Assembly: GCF_030689745.1 (NCBI RefSeq)
Contig: NZ_JAUYGL010000225.1
Span: forward strand, 1-36,068
Length of the DNA stretch: 36,068 nt
DNA from: Devosia sp.
Lineage (GTDB): Bacteria > Pseudomonadota > Alphaproteobacteria > Rhizobiales > Devosiaceae
Direction: 5' to 3'
Part shown: positions 20,623-29,349 of the stretch, in pieces
Numbering within the stretch: position 1 is the first letter of the stretch
Layout: every line of letters starts with the position of its first letter
The notes under the pieces: model-generated
What the model saw: the letters and a program-made list of their open reading frames with translations, nothing else
Database searches by the model: none
What the model was told of the DNA's origin: nothing
Program-made: the position numbers and the translations under genes

Positions 20623-21086
20623 CAGCCGCTCCCGCGCAGCGACACGGCCAGTTGCTCAATGACCGGGTCCATCTCGGCTCGGTCGCGCACGCCATATTCG
20701 GCGCGGAAGGCGGCGTAGCTCTGGCCGTCGCAGAGCAGGATCATCCGCTGGTAGAGAATTTGCCCGCCAGCGATGGCCGACCAACTGGCCCAGCGCGGCG
20801 TGACGGCCTGATAGGTCTGGTTCCAGCCTGCGGTGGCGTCCTGCGCCATGCGCGCGGCTACTTCGCTGTCAAAATTATCCAGCCAGCCGCCCCAGACGCT
20901 GAGCGTGATGGCGCGGCCGGGCAGGGCAAAGTGCTGCCCGTCACCATTGTCGCTCTCGCCCTGTCCAACAAAGCCGGCCGGCACGCTAATGCTGTAGCCA
21001 AAGCGCGCATTGTCATAACGGTCCCCGCCCTGCGCGAAGGCAGGCAGGCTCAGCAAGGCGAATAGGACAAACAGGAGCGTACGCAT
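20619..21086 (-). CDS. Secreted protein of unknown function
   Basis: Protein of 155 residues with a clear signal peptide (MRTLLFVLFALLSLPAFA, cleavage before QGGDRYDNARFG). The mature part begins YDNARFGYSISVPAGF, a pattern seen in many secreted proteins with a beta-rich fold, and contains a likely disulfide pair (Cys in ILLCDGQ and the C-terminal GSGC). I cannot name a family. The ATG at 21086 was chosen for the signal peptide; the frame is open upstream. It converges on cobO with a CTAG overlap and starts 84 bases after the small membrane protein gene's stop. Confidence 0.75.
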   Translation of the reverse strand: MRTLLFVLFALLSLPAFAQGGDRYDNARFGYSISVPAGFVGQGESDNGDGQHFALPGRAITLSVWGGWLDNFDSEVAARMAQDATAGWNQTYQAVTPRWASWSAIAGGQILYQRMILLCDGQSYAAFRAEYGVRDRAEMDPVIEQLAVSLRGSGC

Positions 21087-21170
21087 GGCGCCACTCTGCC
21101 GCCGTTGCGGCTGCGCCGCAAGCTTGCGCAAGGCGGACCGGCCAGGACCCCTGGTCGGTCCAATCGTTTG

Positions 21171-21344
21171 TCAGGCGCCGCGGAACATCACGCCGGCGGC
21201 CAATACGATAAAGGCCACCGTCATGATCCAGAACGAATAGACGCCGATGATCGCAATCGTCGGCATGAAGTAACCGATGAGTGCGACGAGGGCGAGTACT
21301 ACGGCGATGATAAACACCATTTGGGTGGGCGCATTCAGGTTCAT
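21171..21344 (-). CDS. Small two-helix membrane protein
   Basis: Protein of 57 residues with two predicted membrane helices (about residues 9-30 and 32-53, VFIIAVVLALVALIGYF and YSFWIMTVAFIVLAAGVMF) joined by a tight turn. A very strong ribosome binding site, GGAGGAGGAG, lies just before AATA and the ATG at 21344, so it is likely well translated. The extended frame upstream would include non-membrane sequence and is rejected. The family is not recognised; such proteins with an MNLNAPTQ-like start are common in rhizobia. Confidence 0.75.
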   Translation of the reverse strand: MNLNAPTQMVFIIAVVLALVALIGYFMPTIAIIGVYSFWIMTVAFIVLAAGVMFRGA

Positions 21345-21432
21345 ATTTATCTCCTCCTCCAAAGTTGACGAGGTGATTTTAACCGAGTTGTCGAGATTCG
21401 AAATCCTCGCCAGCGGGTTACGCACCGCAAAG

Positions 21433-22332
21433 CTACACCACCACAATGCCCGAGTGCTTGGCCTTGTCTTCGGGTTCGACATGAATGGTGATCTGCACCT
21501 CGCGAACCGCCTCGCGCAGCTTGGCCTCGATGGTGTCGCAAATTTCATGCGCGGCATCCACGCGCATCGTCCCGGGGACCACCAGGTGAAAATCGATGAA
21601 GGTCATCTTGCCGGCCTGCCTTGTGCGGATGTCATGGGCTTCGATGGCTCCCTCGGCATTGCTGGCGATGACTTCGCGGATCGTGTGCTGGATGTCCTTG
21701 GGCACGGCAACATCCATCAAGCCACCAACGCTGTCGCGAATGACGGCCCAGCCCGACCACAATATGTTCAGTGCCACCAGCGCCGCCAGGATGGCATCCA
21801 GCACGGCCCAGCCGGTCAGATAGACCAGCACCAGGCCGACTACCACGCCGGCCGTTGAGACCACGTCGGTCATCAAATGCTTGCCATCGGCCTGTAGCGC
21901 CGGCGAGCGCACCGATCGTCCATGGCGGATCAGCACATAGGCCCAGGCCATATTGATCATCGTTGCCACGATGCTGACGGCAAGGCCCTGGACCGGGGCG
22001 TCGGGTAGTGTAGGCGCCATGAAGCCCAACACCGCTTCGCGCACGATCAACATGGCGGCGACGATGATCATCACGCCCACAACTACCGCCGAGAAATACT
22101 CCGCCTTGTGATAGCCATAGGGCAGGGCGGCATCGGCCGGCTTCTGGGCCAGCCACACCGCGACCAGGGCCGCGACGGCGGTGACGACATTGACGATTGA
22201 TTCCAGCGCATCAGAATACAGCGCAATCGAGCCGGTGATCCGCCAGGCGAGGAATTTCAGGCCCAGCACGATCAGCCCGATCAACAGGCTGATCGCCGCA
22301 ATGGCAAGCGTCCGGTTTGCGGTGATGGTCAC
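21433..22332 (-). CDS. Cation diffusion facilitator (CDF) family exporter
   Basis: Inner-membrane divalent metal/proton antiporter of 299 residues. About six helices fill residues 1-200, followed by the cytoplasmic dimerisation domain (MTFIDFHLVVPGTMRVDAAHEICDTIE). Helix 2 has YSDALES and helix 5 HLMTDVVSTAG; the HxxxD in helix 5 is like the zinc-type site of YiiP, but the second helix-2 aspartate of YiiP is not obvious. C-terminal HVEPED is usual for the family. Substrate is uncertain: zinc, iron, manganese or cobalt. Location within the cobalamin block suggests a metal-balance role. A Fur/Mur-like sequence lies about 70 bases upstream. Confidence 0.9.
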   Translation of the reverse strand: MTITANRTLAIAAISLLIGLIVLGLKFLAWRITGSIALYSDALESIVNVVTAVAALVAVWLAQKPADAALPYGYHKAEYFSAVVVGVMIIVAAMLIVREAVLGFMAPTLPDAPVQGLAVSIVATMINMAWAYVLIRHGRSVRSPALQADGKHLMTDVVSTAGVVVGLVLVYLTGWAVLDAILAALVALNILWSGWAVIRDSVGGLMDVAVPKDIQHTIREVIASNAEGAIEAHDIRTRQAGKMTFIDFHLVVPGTMRVDAAHEICDTIEAKLREAVREVQITIHVEPEDKAKHSGIVVV

Positions 22333-22399
22333 TGTTCAGCCTCGATCAGTTTCATCAAAAGCCCATACCGTTCCATATCTCATGGTGCAAGTCGTTGAA

Positions 22400-22428
22400 T
22401 TTGCAAATCATTTTCAGAAGCATTCTTA
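22400..22428. promoter_or_regulatory. Possible Fur/Mur or Irr site between the CDF gene and cobE
   Basis: TTTGCAAATCATTTTCAG (22400-22417) resembles the alphaproteobacterial Fur/Mur pattern TGCAAAT-N-ATTTGCA, and the overlapping TTCAGAAGCATTCTTA holds AGAA-GCA-TTCT, like the core of an Irr (ICE) box. It lies in an AT-rich part of the divergent region, about 70 bases upstream of the CDF start. Both readings are imperfect. Confidence 0.3.
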
Positions 22429-22498
22429 TCTGGTCGCTGATCCTGCCAAGCCATTGATTGACCAAGCGCTTCTGCCCGCCTAGAACCGGACGGCGCAG

Positions 22499-22608
22499 AG
22501 TTCCCACGAAGGAACTGAAACAGAATTCGGTGCGGTCGACCCAAATCGGGGACCAACCCCGAAGCTGCAACGGTCTTGAGCGAACCTGCCTCTTCACGTT
22601 GAGAGGCG
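22499..22608 (+). ncRNA. Structured leader of cobE, possible reduced cobalamin riboswitch
   Basis: Three short perfect hairpins in a row: AGTTCC/GGAACT (22499-22516), TCGGGG/CCCCGA (22546-22562) and GCCTCT/AGAGGC (22588-22607). The last one covers the cobE ribosome binding site AGAGG. Between them, CGGTGCGG, GCTGCAACGGT and GAGCGAACCTGCC come in the same order as the CGGTGCG, GCTGCCCCCGCAACTGT and GAGCCAGGAGACCTGCC blocks of the canonical riboswitch at 13035-13243, but the middle domain is missing. It could be a short variant, a decayed copy or a different regulator. Confidence 0.5.
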
Positions 22609-22611
22609 ACT

Positions 22612-23058
22612 ATGACGGCTAGATTCGGGGCAATTCCCACCCCAGCAGACAGATTTGTCGCCGGTATCGGCTTTGCTTCGGCGGCCAGTGCCGCTGAGAT
22701 CATCGCCCTGATCGAATCGTGCCTCGCCGAACTGGCGCTCCACCCCGATCAACTGGCCGCCATCGGCACCCATAGCCGCAAGCAGGCCAGCCCTGTGCTC
22801 CTGCCGGTCGCACTGCATTTCGGCATGCCGCTGCGTCTGCTTGACGATGATGATCTCAGTGGCGAGGTGCCGGGCATCGCCGATGCGGTGGCCGCGATGG
22901 CGGGGCCGCTGCAACTGTACAAACGCAAATCGGCCTTTGCCACCTGCGCCATTGCCCGCTGCAATCCCGGTTTCGACCTTGCCGGTTTCGGTCAGCCGTT
23001 CAGCGCCAGCGCCGTGATGGCAGCCTCGACGCTGCTCACTTCGAGCGCCGGGCCATAG
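22612..23058 (+). CDS. cobE: CobE / CbiG C-terminal-domain protein
   Basis: Cobalamin-pathway protein of 148 residues, homologous to the C-terminal domain of CbiG. VAGIGFASAASAAEIIALIESCL, LAAIGTHSRKQASPVL and SAFATCAIARC fit the family. CobE is needed in the aerobic pathway, probably at precorrin ring contraction or transport of intermediates, but its reaction is not settled. The ATG at 22612 follows AGAGG, which lies in a hairpin. The 3' end overlaps the convergent cobK by 67 bases, so the last 22 residues are encoded antisense to the cobK end; they look less typical than the rest. Confidence 0.85.
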   Translation: MTARFGAIPTPADRFVAGIGFASAASAAEIIALIESCLAELALHPDQLAAIGTHSRKQASPVLLPVALHFGMPLRLLDDDDLSGEVPGIADAVAAMAGPLQLYKRKSAFATCAIARCNPGFDLAGFGQPFSASAVMAASTLLTSSAGP

Positions 23059-23720
23059 GCGGGGCGGGCAATCATGATCACCTTTACGTCCATCTGCTGT
23101 GCCGCTTCCAGCTTGGCCATCGTCTGCCTGCCACCGGAATTCTTGGTGACCAGATGAGTGATTTTTTCGCGCTCCAGCAGCGCTGTTTCAGCAGCCAGAT
23201 CATAGGGCGGCCGATCCTGCAACAGCCTGGCGTGCGGCGGCATCGCCATGGCCGGTGCTTCAATCAGGCGCACGAGAAGACAGCAATCCGACCGCCCCAC
23301 AAATTCGGCCAGACCGGTATGCCCCGTGGTCAGCAGCACCCTGGCGCCAGCCGGCAGCGCAGCGGCGGCTTCGGTAGCCGTGGTGACATGGGTCCAGTCC
23401 GCACCCTCGGGCTGGTCCCAGCTGGGTCGCATATAGCGCACCAGCGGTACGCCGCTTGCTGCCGCCGCCGCAACGGCATTTGCCGACATTATGCCGGCAT
23501 AGGGGTGGGTGGCATCGACCAGTCGCTCAATGCCTTCGCTGCCAAGATAATCGGCCAACCCGGATGCGCCGCCAAACCCGCCCAGGCGCACCGCACCTGT
23601 GGGCAAAGTGGGGTTTTGTGTCCGGCCGGCCAGCGAACTGGTGACCGCATGCCCCAGCTCGACCAGACGGTTCGCCAGTTCACGCGCTTCGGCGGTGCCG
23701 CCCAGGATCAGAATCTTCAT
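22992..23720 (-). CDS. cobK: Precorrin-6A reductase CobK
   Basis: NADPH-dependent reduction of precorrin-6A to dihydro-precorrin-6A. The 242-residue protein starts MKILILGGTAEARELANRL, the dinucleotide-binding start of CobK/CbiJ, and contains VDATHPYAGIMSANA, VLLTTGHTGLAEF and HLVTKNSGGRQTMAKLEAA, all conserved in the family. The ATG at 23720 was chosen because it opens the Rossmann motif; the open frame upstream adds no family sequence. It diverges from cobA across 68 bases and overlaps the cobE end. Confidence 0.94.
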   Translation of the reverse strand: MKILILGGTAEARELANRLVELGHAVTSSLAGRTQNPTLPTGAVRLGGFGGASGLADYLGSEGIERLVDATHPYAGIMSANAVAAAAASGVPLVRYMRPSWDQPEGADWTHVTTATEAAAALPAGARVLLTTGHTGLAEFVGRSDCCLLVRLIEAPAMAMPPHARLLQDRPPYDLAAETALLEREKITHLVTKNSGGRQTMAKLEAAQQMDVKVIMIARPAYGPALEVSSVEAAITALALNG

Positions 23721-23788
23721 TGCACGCGGTGCTTCATGACGCGCCACTCTGCCCATTCCCATCGCGCGCCTCAAGGGTTGATGCACTA

Positions 23789-24625
23789 ATGTTTGGCTGG
23801 ATCCGCAAACCCCGCCGCCGTACCCATTTTGCCGCCCTCGACAATGCCGACTTTCCGGCGCTCGAACCGGGCAGTGTCTGGCTGGTTGGCGCCGGCCCCG
23901 GCGGGCCGGGCCTGGTGTCCCTCCTGGCCTATCACGCCTTGGGGCAGGCCGATGTCATCGTCCATGACGCACTGGTGTCGCCCGAGTTGCTGGCCCTGGC
24001 CCCGCGCCATATCGAGCGCATTTTTGCCGGCAAACGCGGTGGCAAGCCATCGCCCAGGCAGACCGATATTTCCCTGCAACTGATCGCTCTGGCCAAGGCC
24101 GGCAAGCGCGTGCTGCGGCTCAAGGGCGGTGATCCCTACATGTTTGGGCGCGGCGGTGAGGAAGCCGGTACCTTGGCCAGGGCGGGCATTCCCTTCCGCA
24201 TCGTGCCCGGCATATCCTCGGGCCTTGGCGGCCTGGCCTATGCCGGCATTCCCGTCACCCATCGCGATACCAATCAGGCGGTGATGTTTCTCACCGGCCA
24301 CGATGAATCCGGCGCCGTGCCGCATGGCGTCAATTGGCCCGCGGTCGCCCAGGCCGCGCCGGTCATCGTCATGTTCATGGCGGTCAAGCACCTGGGCTCG
24401 ATTGCCGAAAAACTGCTTGCTGCAGGACGGGCCGGCGATGATCGTCTCGCCATCATCTCGCATGCGGCCACCCCGCAGCAGAGCGTGATCGAAACCACGC
24501 TGGCCGAGGCCGGAAGCTTGCGCGACGTGCCGACCCCGGCCATCGTCGTGCTGGGGCCAGTCAGCCAATATCGCGATAGCCTCGACTGGTATGTCGACGA
24601 GGCCCGGAGGCATGTCTTTGGCTGA
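23789..24625 (+). CDS. cobA: Uroporphyrinogen-III C-methyltransferase
   Basis: SUMT: methylates uroporphyrinogen III at C2 and C7 to give precorrin-2, the branch point to cobalamin and siroheme. The 278-residue protein has the SAM-binding VWLVGAGPGGPGLVSLLA (about residues 28-45), IVHDALVSPELLALA, VLRLKGGDPYMFGRGGEEA and IVPGISSGLGGLAYAGIPVTHR, all usual SUMT motifs. It lacks the CysG-type dehydrogenase/ferrochelatase domain. The N-terminal 27 residues (MFGWIRKPRRR...) are basic and not part of the domain; the ATG at 23789 is the first convincing one. Confidence 0.95.
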   Translation: MFGWIRKPRRRTHFAALDNADFPALEPGSVWLVGAGPGGPGLVSLLAYHALGQADVIVHDALVSPELLALAPRHIERIFAGKRGGKPSPRQTDISLQLIALAKAGKRVLRLKGGDPYMFGRGGEEAGTLARAGIPFRIVPGISSGLGGLAYAGIPVTHRDTNQAVMFLTGHDESGAVPHGVNWPAVAQAAPVIVMFMAVKHLGSIAEKLLAAGRAGDDRLAIISHAATPQQSVIETTLAEAGSLRDVPTPAIVVLGPVSQYRDSLDWYVDEARRHVFG

Positions 24626-24647
24626 AATGAGCACCGCTCAGGGGCTT

Positions 24648-24738
24648 CGGCTCCAGTCGCCGCACTCCCTGGAGGGGGGCGTTTGGACCCGCACGCCTAA
24701 CCTGCCGCCCCTCAATCCCGCCTCTCGAGGGAGCGGGG
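24648..24738. repeat. GC-rich palindromic element between cobA and cobB (copy 8)
   Basis: Degenerate arms GCACTCCCTGGAGGGGGGCG and CCGCCTCTCGAGGGAGCGGGG enclose about 40 bases. The right arm ends at the cobB ribosome binding region, so hairpin formation could influence cobB translation. Confidence 0.5.
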
Positions 24739-24742
24739 CGTC

Positions 24743-26032
24743 ATGACCGCCGGCCTTGTCATTGCCGCGCCGCGCTCGGGCTCGGGCAAGACCGTGGTCA
24801 CGCTCGGCCTGCTCGCGGCCTTGCGACAGCGCGGTGTCGTGGTGGCCCCTGCCAAGACCGGCCCTGACTATATCGACCCGACCTTCCTTGGCCGCGCCGC
24901 GTTGCGCGAAGCGGTCAATCTCGACCCATGGTCGATGAGCCCGCGCCGCATCAAGCATCTGGCTGCCACCCAGGCGACAGGCGCCGATCTGCTGCTGGTA
25001 GAGGGCGTGATGGGCCTGTTTGATGGTGCTGCTGACGGCAATGGTTCCACCGCCGATCTGGCTGAACTGCTCGCACTGCCCGTGGTGCTGGTGGTTGACG
25101 CTGACCGGCAAAGCCAGTCGGTCGCGCCGCTGGTGGCCGGCTTTGCCCATTGGCGGGTCGGGGTGCGGGTGGCGGGCGTAATTCTCAACCGCGTGGCGTC
25201 GACCAAGCATGAGCGCATGCTGGTTGATGCCCTTACCGCGACCGGCATCCCTTGCCTTGGCGCCATTCCGCGCAACCCGGCGCTGGCGCTGCCCGAGCGC
25301 CATCTGGGATTGGTGCTGCCCGGTGAGGTCAATGAATTTGACGGCTTCCTGGCTGAAGCGGCGGCCGCCATGGGCGACTATGTCGATCTCGCCAGGTTTC
25401 AGGCCATCGCTGCCCCGCTCGACGCTGACGTCGGCGCCGCACCCAGCCTGCCGCCTTTGGGCCAGCATATGGCGATTGCTCGTGACGATGCCTTTGCCTT
25501 TGCCTATCCGCATCTGCTCGATGGCTGGCGCAGTCAGGGCGCGCAACTGAGTTTCTTTTCGCCCCTGCGCAATGAGGCCCCGGCCTTCGATGCCGATGCG
25601 GTATTTCTGCCCGGCGGCTATCCCGAACTGCATGGCGCGACCCTCGCCGCCGCCGATGCGTTCAAGGCGGGTCTGGTGGCGGCCCGTGATCGCGGCGCGC
25701 TGCTCTATGGCGAGTGCGGCGGCTTCATGGTTCTGGGCGAGGCGCTGGTGGATAAGTCGGGCACCAGCCACGCCATGGCCGGGCTGTTGCCGGTAACCAC
25801 ACGCATCGACCGGCCCAAGCGCATTCTGGGCTATCGCCGTCTGATACAGTCCGGTGATCTGCCCTGGCCCGGGCATCTGAACGGCCACGAATTCCATTAT
25901 TCCTCGGCCAGGCAGTCACGCCTGCCGCCGCTATTTGCCGCCACCGACGCGCGCGGTGATGCCATGCCGCCCATGGGCGCGGTGATCGGGCGGGTGATGG
26001 GGTCTTACGCCCACGTCATTGATGCGGCATAA
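24743..26032 (+). CDS. cobB: Hydrogenobyrinic/cobyrinic acid a,c-diamide synthase
   Basis: Glutamine-dependent, ATP-driven amidation of the a and c side chains of hydrogenobyrinic acid. The 429-residue protein has the N-terminal synthetase domain with P-loop [10 protein letters not shown] (residues 7-16), [22 protein letters not shown] and VAGVILNRV, and the C-terminal triad-type amidotransferase with GGYPE and [14 protein letters not shown], whose Cys is the nucleophile. The product is the substrate of CobNST upstream. The ATG at 24743 follows GGAGCGGGGCGTC. cobQ starts eight bases after the stop. Confidence 0.95.
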   Translation: MTAGLVIAAPRSGSGKTVVTLGLLAALRQRGVVVAPAKTGPDYIDPTFLGRAALREAVNLDPWSMSPRRIKHLAATQATGADLLLVEGVMGLFDGAADGNGSTADLAELLALPVVLVVDADRQSQSVAPLVAGFAHWRVGVRVAGVILNRVASTKHERMLVDALTATGIPCLGAIPRNPALALPERHLGLVLPGEVNEFDGFLAEAAAAMGDYVDLARFQAIAAPLDADVGAAPSLPPLGQHMAIARDDAFAFAYPHLLDGWRSQGAQLSFFSPLRNEAPAFDADAVFLPGGYPELHGATLAAADAFKAGLVAARDRGALLYGECGGFMVLGEALVDKSGTSHAMAGLLPVTTRIDRPKRILGYRRLIQSGDLPWPGHLNGHEFHYSSARQSRLPPLFAATDARGDAMPPMGAVIGRVMGSYAHVIDAA

Positions 26033-26040
26033 GTCCGGTC

Positions 26041-27504
26041 ATGGCCAAGGCATTGATGTTCATGGGGACCGGGTCGGACGTTGGCAAATCGCTGATGGTC
26101 GCCGGACTGTGCCGCGCCCTGGCCAATCGCGGGCTCAGGGTCGCGCCGTTCAAGCCGCAGAACATGAGCAATAATGCCGCCGTCACCGCCGATGGTGGTG
26201 AGATCGGTCGGGCCCAGGCGCTGCAGGCGCGGGCGTCGCGGCGCGCCCCGACCACCGCAATGAACCCGGTTTTGCTCAAGCCTGAACTGGAAACTGGTTC
26301 ACAAGTGGTTGTGCGAGGGCAGCGGCGGGCCTCAATGACCGCGCGCACCTACTGGAATGAGCGTGGCAAGCTGCTGCCCGAAGTGCTCGGCGCCTTTCGC
26401 GAATTGGCGGCAGATGTGGACGTCGTTCTCGTCGAAGGCGCTGGCAGCGCCTCCGAAGTCAATCTGCGCAGCAATGACATTGCCAATTTTGGTTTCGCAC
26501 AAGCTGCTGATATTCCAGTGATTTTGGTTGGTGACATCCATCGCGGCGGGGTCATCGCGTCGGTGGTCGGCACCTTTGCCGTGGTCGATCCCATGGATGC
26601 CAAACGCATCCGCGCCACCCTGATTAACAAGTTTCAGGGTGATCCATCGCTTTTCGCCGACGGCATTGCCTTTCTCGCACACAGAACCGGCGTGCCCTGC
26701 TTCGGCCCGGTGCCCTGGTTTCCCGCTGCCCACAAGCTACCTGCCGAGGACGTGCTGGCGCTGGCAGACTACAGCACGGACAAGTCCGGCAGCTTCACCA
26801 TCGCCGTGCCGCAACTGCCGCGCATCGCCAATTTTGACGATCTCGATCCGCTGCGCGCCGAGCCCGGGGTCAATCTCGTGCTGGTGGCGCCGGGCCAACC
26901 CATCCCGCGCGCCGCCGATCTGATCATCCTCCCGGGCTCCAAAGCCACCCGCAGCGATCTGACGGCCCTGCGCGCCAATGGCTGGGATATCGATATTGCG
27001 GCCCATCACCGCGCCGGGGGGCGTATCATCGGCATTTGCGGCGGCTACCAGATGCTGGGCCGTTCCATTGCCGACCCCGACGGCATCGAGGGGGCGCCCG
27101 GTGTCAGCGACGGCCTCGGCCTGCTCGATGTCCAAACCGTGCTGACTCCGGTCAAGCAATTGCGCGTCGAACAGGCCCTGCATCTGGCATCCGGCGCCAC
27201 CATCGCCGGCTATCACATGCATTTGGGGGCCACCCAGGGTCCCGACATTGCCCGGCCCTTTGCGCAAGTCGGCGGCGTCGACGAAGGCGCCGTCAGTGCC
27301 GACGGGCTGGTACAGGGTACCTACCTGCACGGGCTTTTTGCTGCTGACAGTTTCCGTCGCGCCGTGCTGGGTAATGTCGCAGCGCCCGATTTCGCCTATG
27401 AAGCCAGCATTGAGCAGACGCTTGATGATCTGGCTGCTCACCTCGAACAGCATATTGATATCGACGCCCTGGTGGCGCTCGCCGAACCGGTTAGGCTGAA
27501 ATGA
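26041..27504 (+). CDS. cobQ: Cobyric acid synthase CobQ
   Basis: Amidates the b, d, e and g side chains of adenosylcobyrinic acid a,c-diamide with glutamine and ATP. The 487-residue protein has P-loop GTGSDVGKS (residues 9-17), [28 protein letters not shown] and [16 protein letters not shown] in the synthetase domain; the C-terminal amidotransferase has [13 protein letters not shown] and [12 protein letters not shown] with the nucleophile Cys, and TYLHGLF near the end. Size and motifs are normal. The ATGA overlap with cobD and eight-base spacing from cobB indicate a cobB-cobQ-cobD operon. Confidence 0.97.
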   Translation: MAKALMFMGTGSDVGKSLMVAGLCRALANRGLRVAPFKPQNMSNNAAVTADGGEIGRAQALQARASRRAPTTAMNPVLLKPELETGSQVVVRGQRRASMTARTYWNERGKLLPEVLGAFRELAADVDVVLVEGAGSASEVNLRSNDIANFGFAQAADIPVILVGDIHRGGVIASVVGTFAVVDPMDAKRIRATLINKFQGDPSLFADGIAFLAHRTGVPCFGPVPWFPAAHKLPAEDVLALADYSTDKSGSFTIAVPQLPRIANFDDLDPLRAEPGVNLVLVAPGQPIPRAADLIILPGSKATRSDLTALRANGWDIDIAAHHRAGGRIIGICGGYQMLGRSIADPDGIEGAPGVSDGLGLLDVQTVLTPVKQLRVEQALHLASGATIAGYHMHLGATQGPDIARPFAQVGGVDEGAVSADGLVQGTYLHGLFAADSFRRAVLGNVAAPDFAYEASIEQTLDDLAAHLEQHIDIDALVALAEPVRLK

Positions 27505-28466
27505 TGCACGCATTGATCGCTCCCCTGGTCCTGATTCTCGAGCGGTGGCAGGGCTATCCTCCCCGCCTGCTCGACCAGATCGGTCACCCGGTGATCTGGA
27601 TGGGCAATCTGCTCACCTGGCTCGAACAGCGGCTGTGGAAGGACGGGCAATCCGCCGAACAGCGCCGCACGCGCGGCATTATCGCCCTGGCCGCCCTGCT
27701 CGGCGCGACGCTGGTGGTAACGGTCATGGTGCAACAGGTGCTGCGCGGCATCCCGCTCGGCTGGGTGCTCGAAATCCTGCTGGCTACGCCCTTCCTGGCG
27801 CAAAAGGAGCTGGGGCGGGCGGTGCAGGCGGTGGCCGATGCGCTGCTGACCTCGCTCGAAGCCGGGCGCGAAGCGGTGAGCCACATTGTCGGTCGCGATC
27901 CGCAGCAGCTTGATAGTGCCGGCGTGTCCCGCGCCGCCATTGAAACCCTGGCCGAAAGCACCTCCGACGGCGTGGTCGCACCCTGGTTCTGGCTGGTCCT
28001 GCTCGGCCTGCCGGGTATCGCGCTCTACAAGGCCATCAACACCGCCGACTCGATGATCGGCTACCACAATGCGCGCTATGCCGATTACGGTTGGGCGGCC
28101 GCGCGGCTCGATGATCTGGTCAATCTGGTCCCCGCCCGACTGACTGCGGTTCTGGTGACCATTGCCAGCTTCTTCGTGTCCGGCGCCAGCCCGTCCAGGG
28201 CCTGGCGGGCGGCAAAGCGCGACGCCATGCAGCACCGCTCGCCCAATTCAGGCTGGCCGGAAGCCAGTTTCGCCGGCGCGCTTGGGTTTTCGCTGGGTGG
28301 ACCGCGCAGTTACGATGGCGAGATGGTTGATCTGCCAATTATGGGGCAGGGCGAAACCAGGCTCGGTCCCTACCACATCACCCGCGCGCTCACGCTCTAT
28401 CGCGTGACCCTCAACGTGCTGTTGGTGGTAAGCAGTCTGCTGGCATTGCTGATACTGGCGGCCTGA
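27501..28466 (+). CDS. cobD: Adenosylcobinamide-phosphate synthase (CbiB family)
   Basis: Membrane enzyme attaching the aminopropanol (phosphate) arm to adenosylcobyric acid. The 321-residue protein has four to five hydrophobic segments and the family motifs [11 protein letters not shown] near residue 29, [44 protein letters not shown] and [19 protein letters not shown]. Here cobD is used in the Pseudomonas denitrificans naming (equals cbiB), not for threonine-phosphate decarboxylase, which is not in this window. It starts inside the cobQ stop codon. Confidence 0.96.
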   Translation: MMHALIAPLVLILERWQGYPPRLLDQIGHPVIWMGNLLTWLEQRLWKDGQSAEQRRTRGIIALAALLGATLVVTVMVQQVLRGIPLGWVLEILLATPFLAQKELGRAVQAVADALLTSLEAGREAVSHIVGRDPQQLDSAGVSRAAIETLAESTSDGVVAPWFWLVLLGLPGIALYKAINTADSMIGYHNARYADYGWAAARLDDLVNLVPARLTAVLVTIASFFVSGASPSRAWRAAKRDAMQHRSPNSGWPEASFAGALGFSLGGPRSYDGEMVDLPIMGQGETRLGPYHITRALTLYRVTLNVLLVVSSLLALLILAA

Positions 28467-28564
28467 GCCGCAGCCTATGAGACCTCCGGGTGGAGCCGGT
28501 CGTCCTGCCGGCGAGCTCGTCAATTCCTCCACGCCTTCGCGGTCCCGGCGCCATCGCCCCTCTG

Positions 28565-28601
28565 GCCGCAATGGGAGAGCCCTGCCGCTCTTTATTGCGG
28601 C
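28565..28601. terminator. Hairpin between convergent cobD and cobU
   Basis: GCCGCAAT (28565-28572) pairs perfectly with ATTGCGGC (28594-28601), with GAGAG/CTCTT inside. It lies in the convergent gap and includes the cobU stop codon, so it may end transcription from both sides. No long T-tract follows. Confidence 0.5.
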
Positions 28602-29155
28602 AGCCCCATGGTCGGAATGGGCGGTTCACCCTTCAGCGTCATCGGCAGGCCGGCAATGACGAAATACACATCGTCGCAGATGTCGGCGAGCCGCTGGTGC
28701 GCGCTGCCGGCCAGATCGCGGAAGGTGCGCGCCATCGCATTGTCCGGCACGATGCCCAGCCCGACCTCATTGCTCACCAGAATGACCCGCGTCCCGTCCA
28801 GTTGCCCCAGCGTATCGCTCAGCCGCTCGACCTTCTCGGAGACATTTTCCCCGGCGATCAGCAGATTGGTGATCCACAAGGTCAGGCAGTCCACCAGAAT
28901 GACGTCGTGGCTCCGGGCCGCCTTGATCAGGGTCGTCGACAGCGCCAGCGGCTCCTCGATGGTGGCAAATTGCCCGGCGCGTCCCGCCTGGTGGCTGGCC
29001 ACCCGGTCGCGCATCTCGCCGTCAAGCACCTCGGCGGTCGCCACATAGACCGGCGTGCTGCCGCTACGCAGCGCCAGACTTTCAGCAAAGGCGGTCTTGC
29101 CCGAACGGGCTCCCCCCAGCACCAGCGCGTGTCGTGTCATGTTCGAGATTCCCAT
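28592..29155 (-). CDS. cobU: Adenosylcobinamide kinase / adenosylcobinamide-phosphate guanylyltransferase
   Basis: Bifunctional enzyme (CobP in Pseudomonas naming) that phosphorylates adenosylcobinamide and adds GMP, making adenosyl-GDP-cobinamide. The 187-residue protein has P-loop LGGARSGKT (residues 13-21), VYVATAEVLDGEMRDRVASHQ with the guanylylation-type His, DCLTLWITNLL and VSNEVGLGIVPDN, all standard. ATG at 29155 (MGISN) was chosen for GGGAG seven bases before it; ATG at 29140 (MTRHALVLGG) is the alternative. It faces cobD and diverges from the kinase gene. No cobV/cobS or cobT partner follows here. Confidence 0.94.
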   Translation of the reverse strand: MGISNMTRHALVLGGARSGKTAFAESLALRSGSTPVYVATAEVLDGEMRDRVASHQAGRAGQFATIEEPLALSTTLIKAARSHDVILVDCLTLWITNLLIAGENVSEKVERLSDTLGQLDGTRVILVSNEVGLGIVPDNAMARTFRDLAGSAHQRLADICDDVYFVIAGLPMTLKGEPPIPTMGLPQ

Positions 29156-29242
29156 CTGATTGCTCCCGCTGATATTGCCACAAAATCGTCCCCCAATGCC
29201 TGCCCATGTCACCGGCGCCGGCAAGCCATGCAGCGCTTGGAC

Positions 29243-29270
29243 TTGGCAGGGATTTTTTGTGCCTTATCCT
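29243..29270 (+). promoter_or_regulatory. Possible promoter of the kinase-zwf operon
   Basis: TTGGCA (29243-29248) and TATCCT (29265-29270) are spaced by 16 bases in a locally AT-rich stretch (GATTTTTTGTGCC) about 80 bases before the GTG start of the kinase gene. This is a consensus-like match only. Confidence 0.35.
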
Positions 29271-29349
29271 ACTTTCGTCTTAGCCGCTTTGGCATTATGG
29301 TCCGCGCCGAAACCACCTAGAATCCCTTCTGATTTCGGAGACTCCGAGC

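Noticed and set aside
22462..22474. A second FNR-like site (TTGATTGACCAAG) before cobE
   Set aside because: The right half does not match ATCAA; only one half-site is present.
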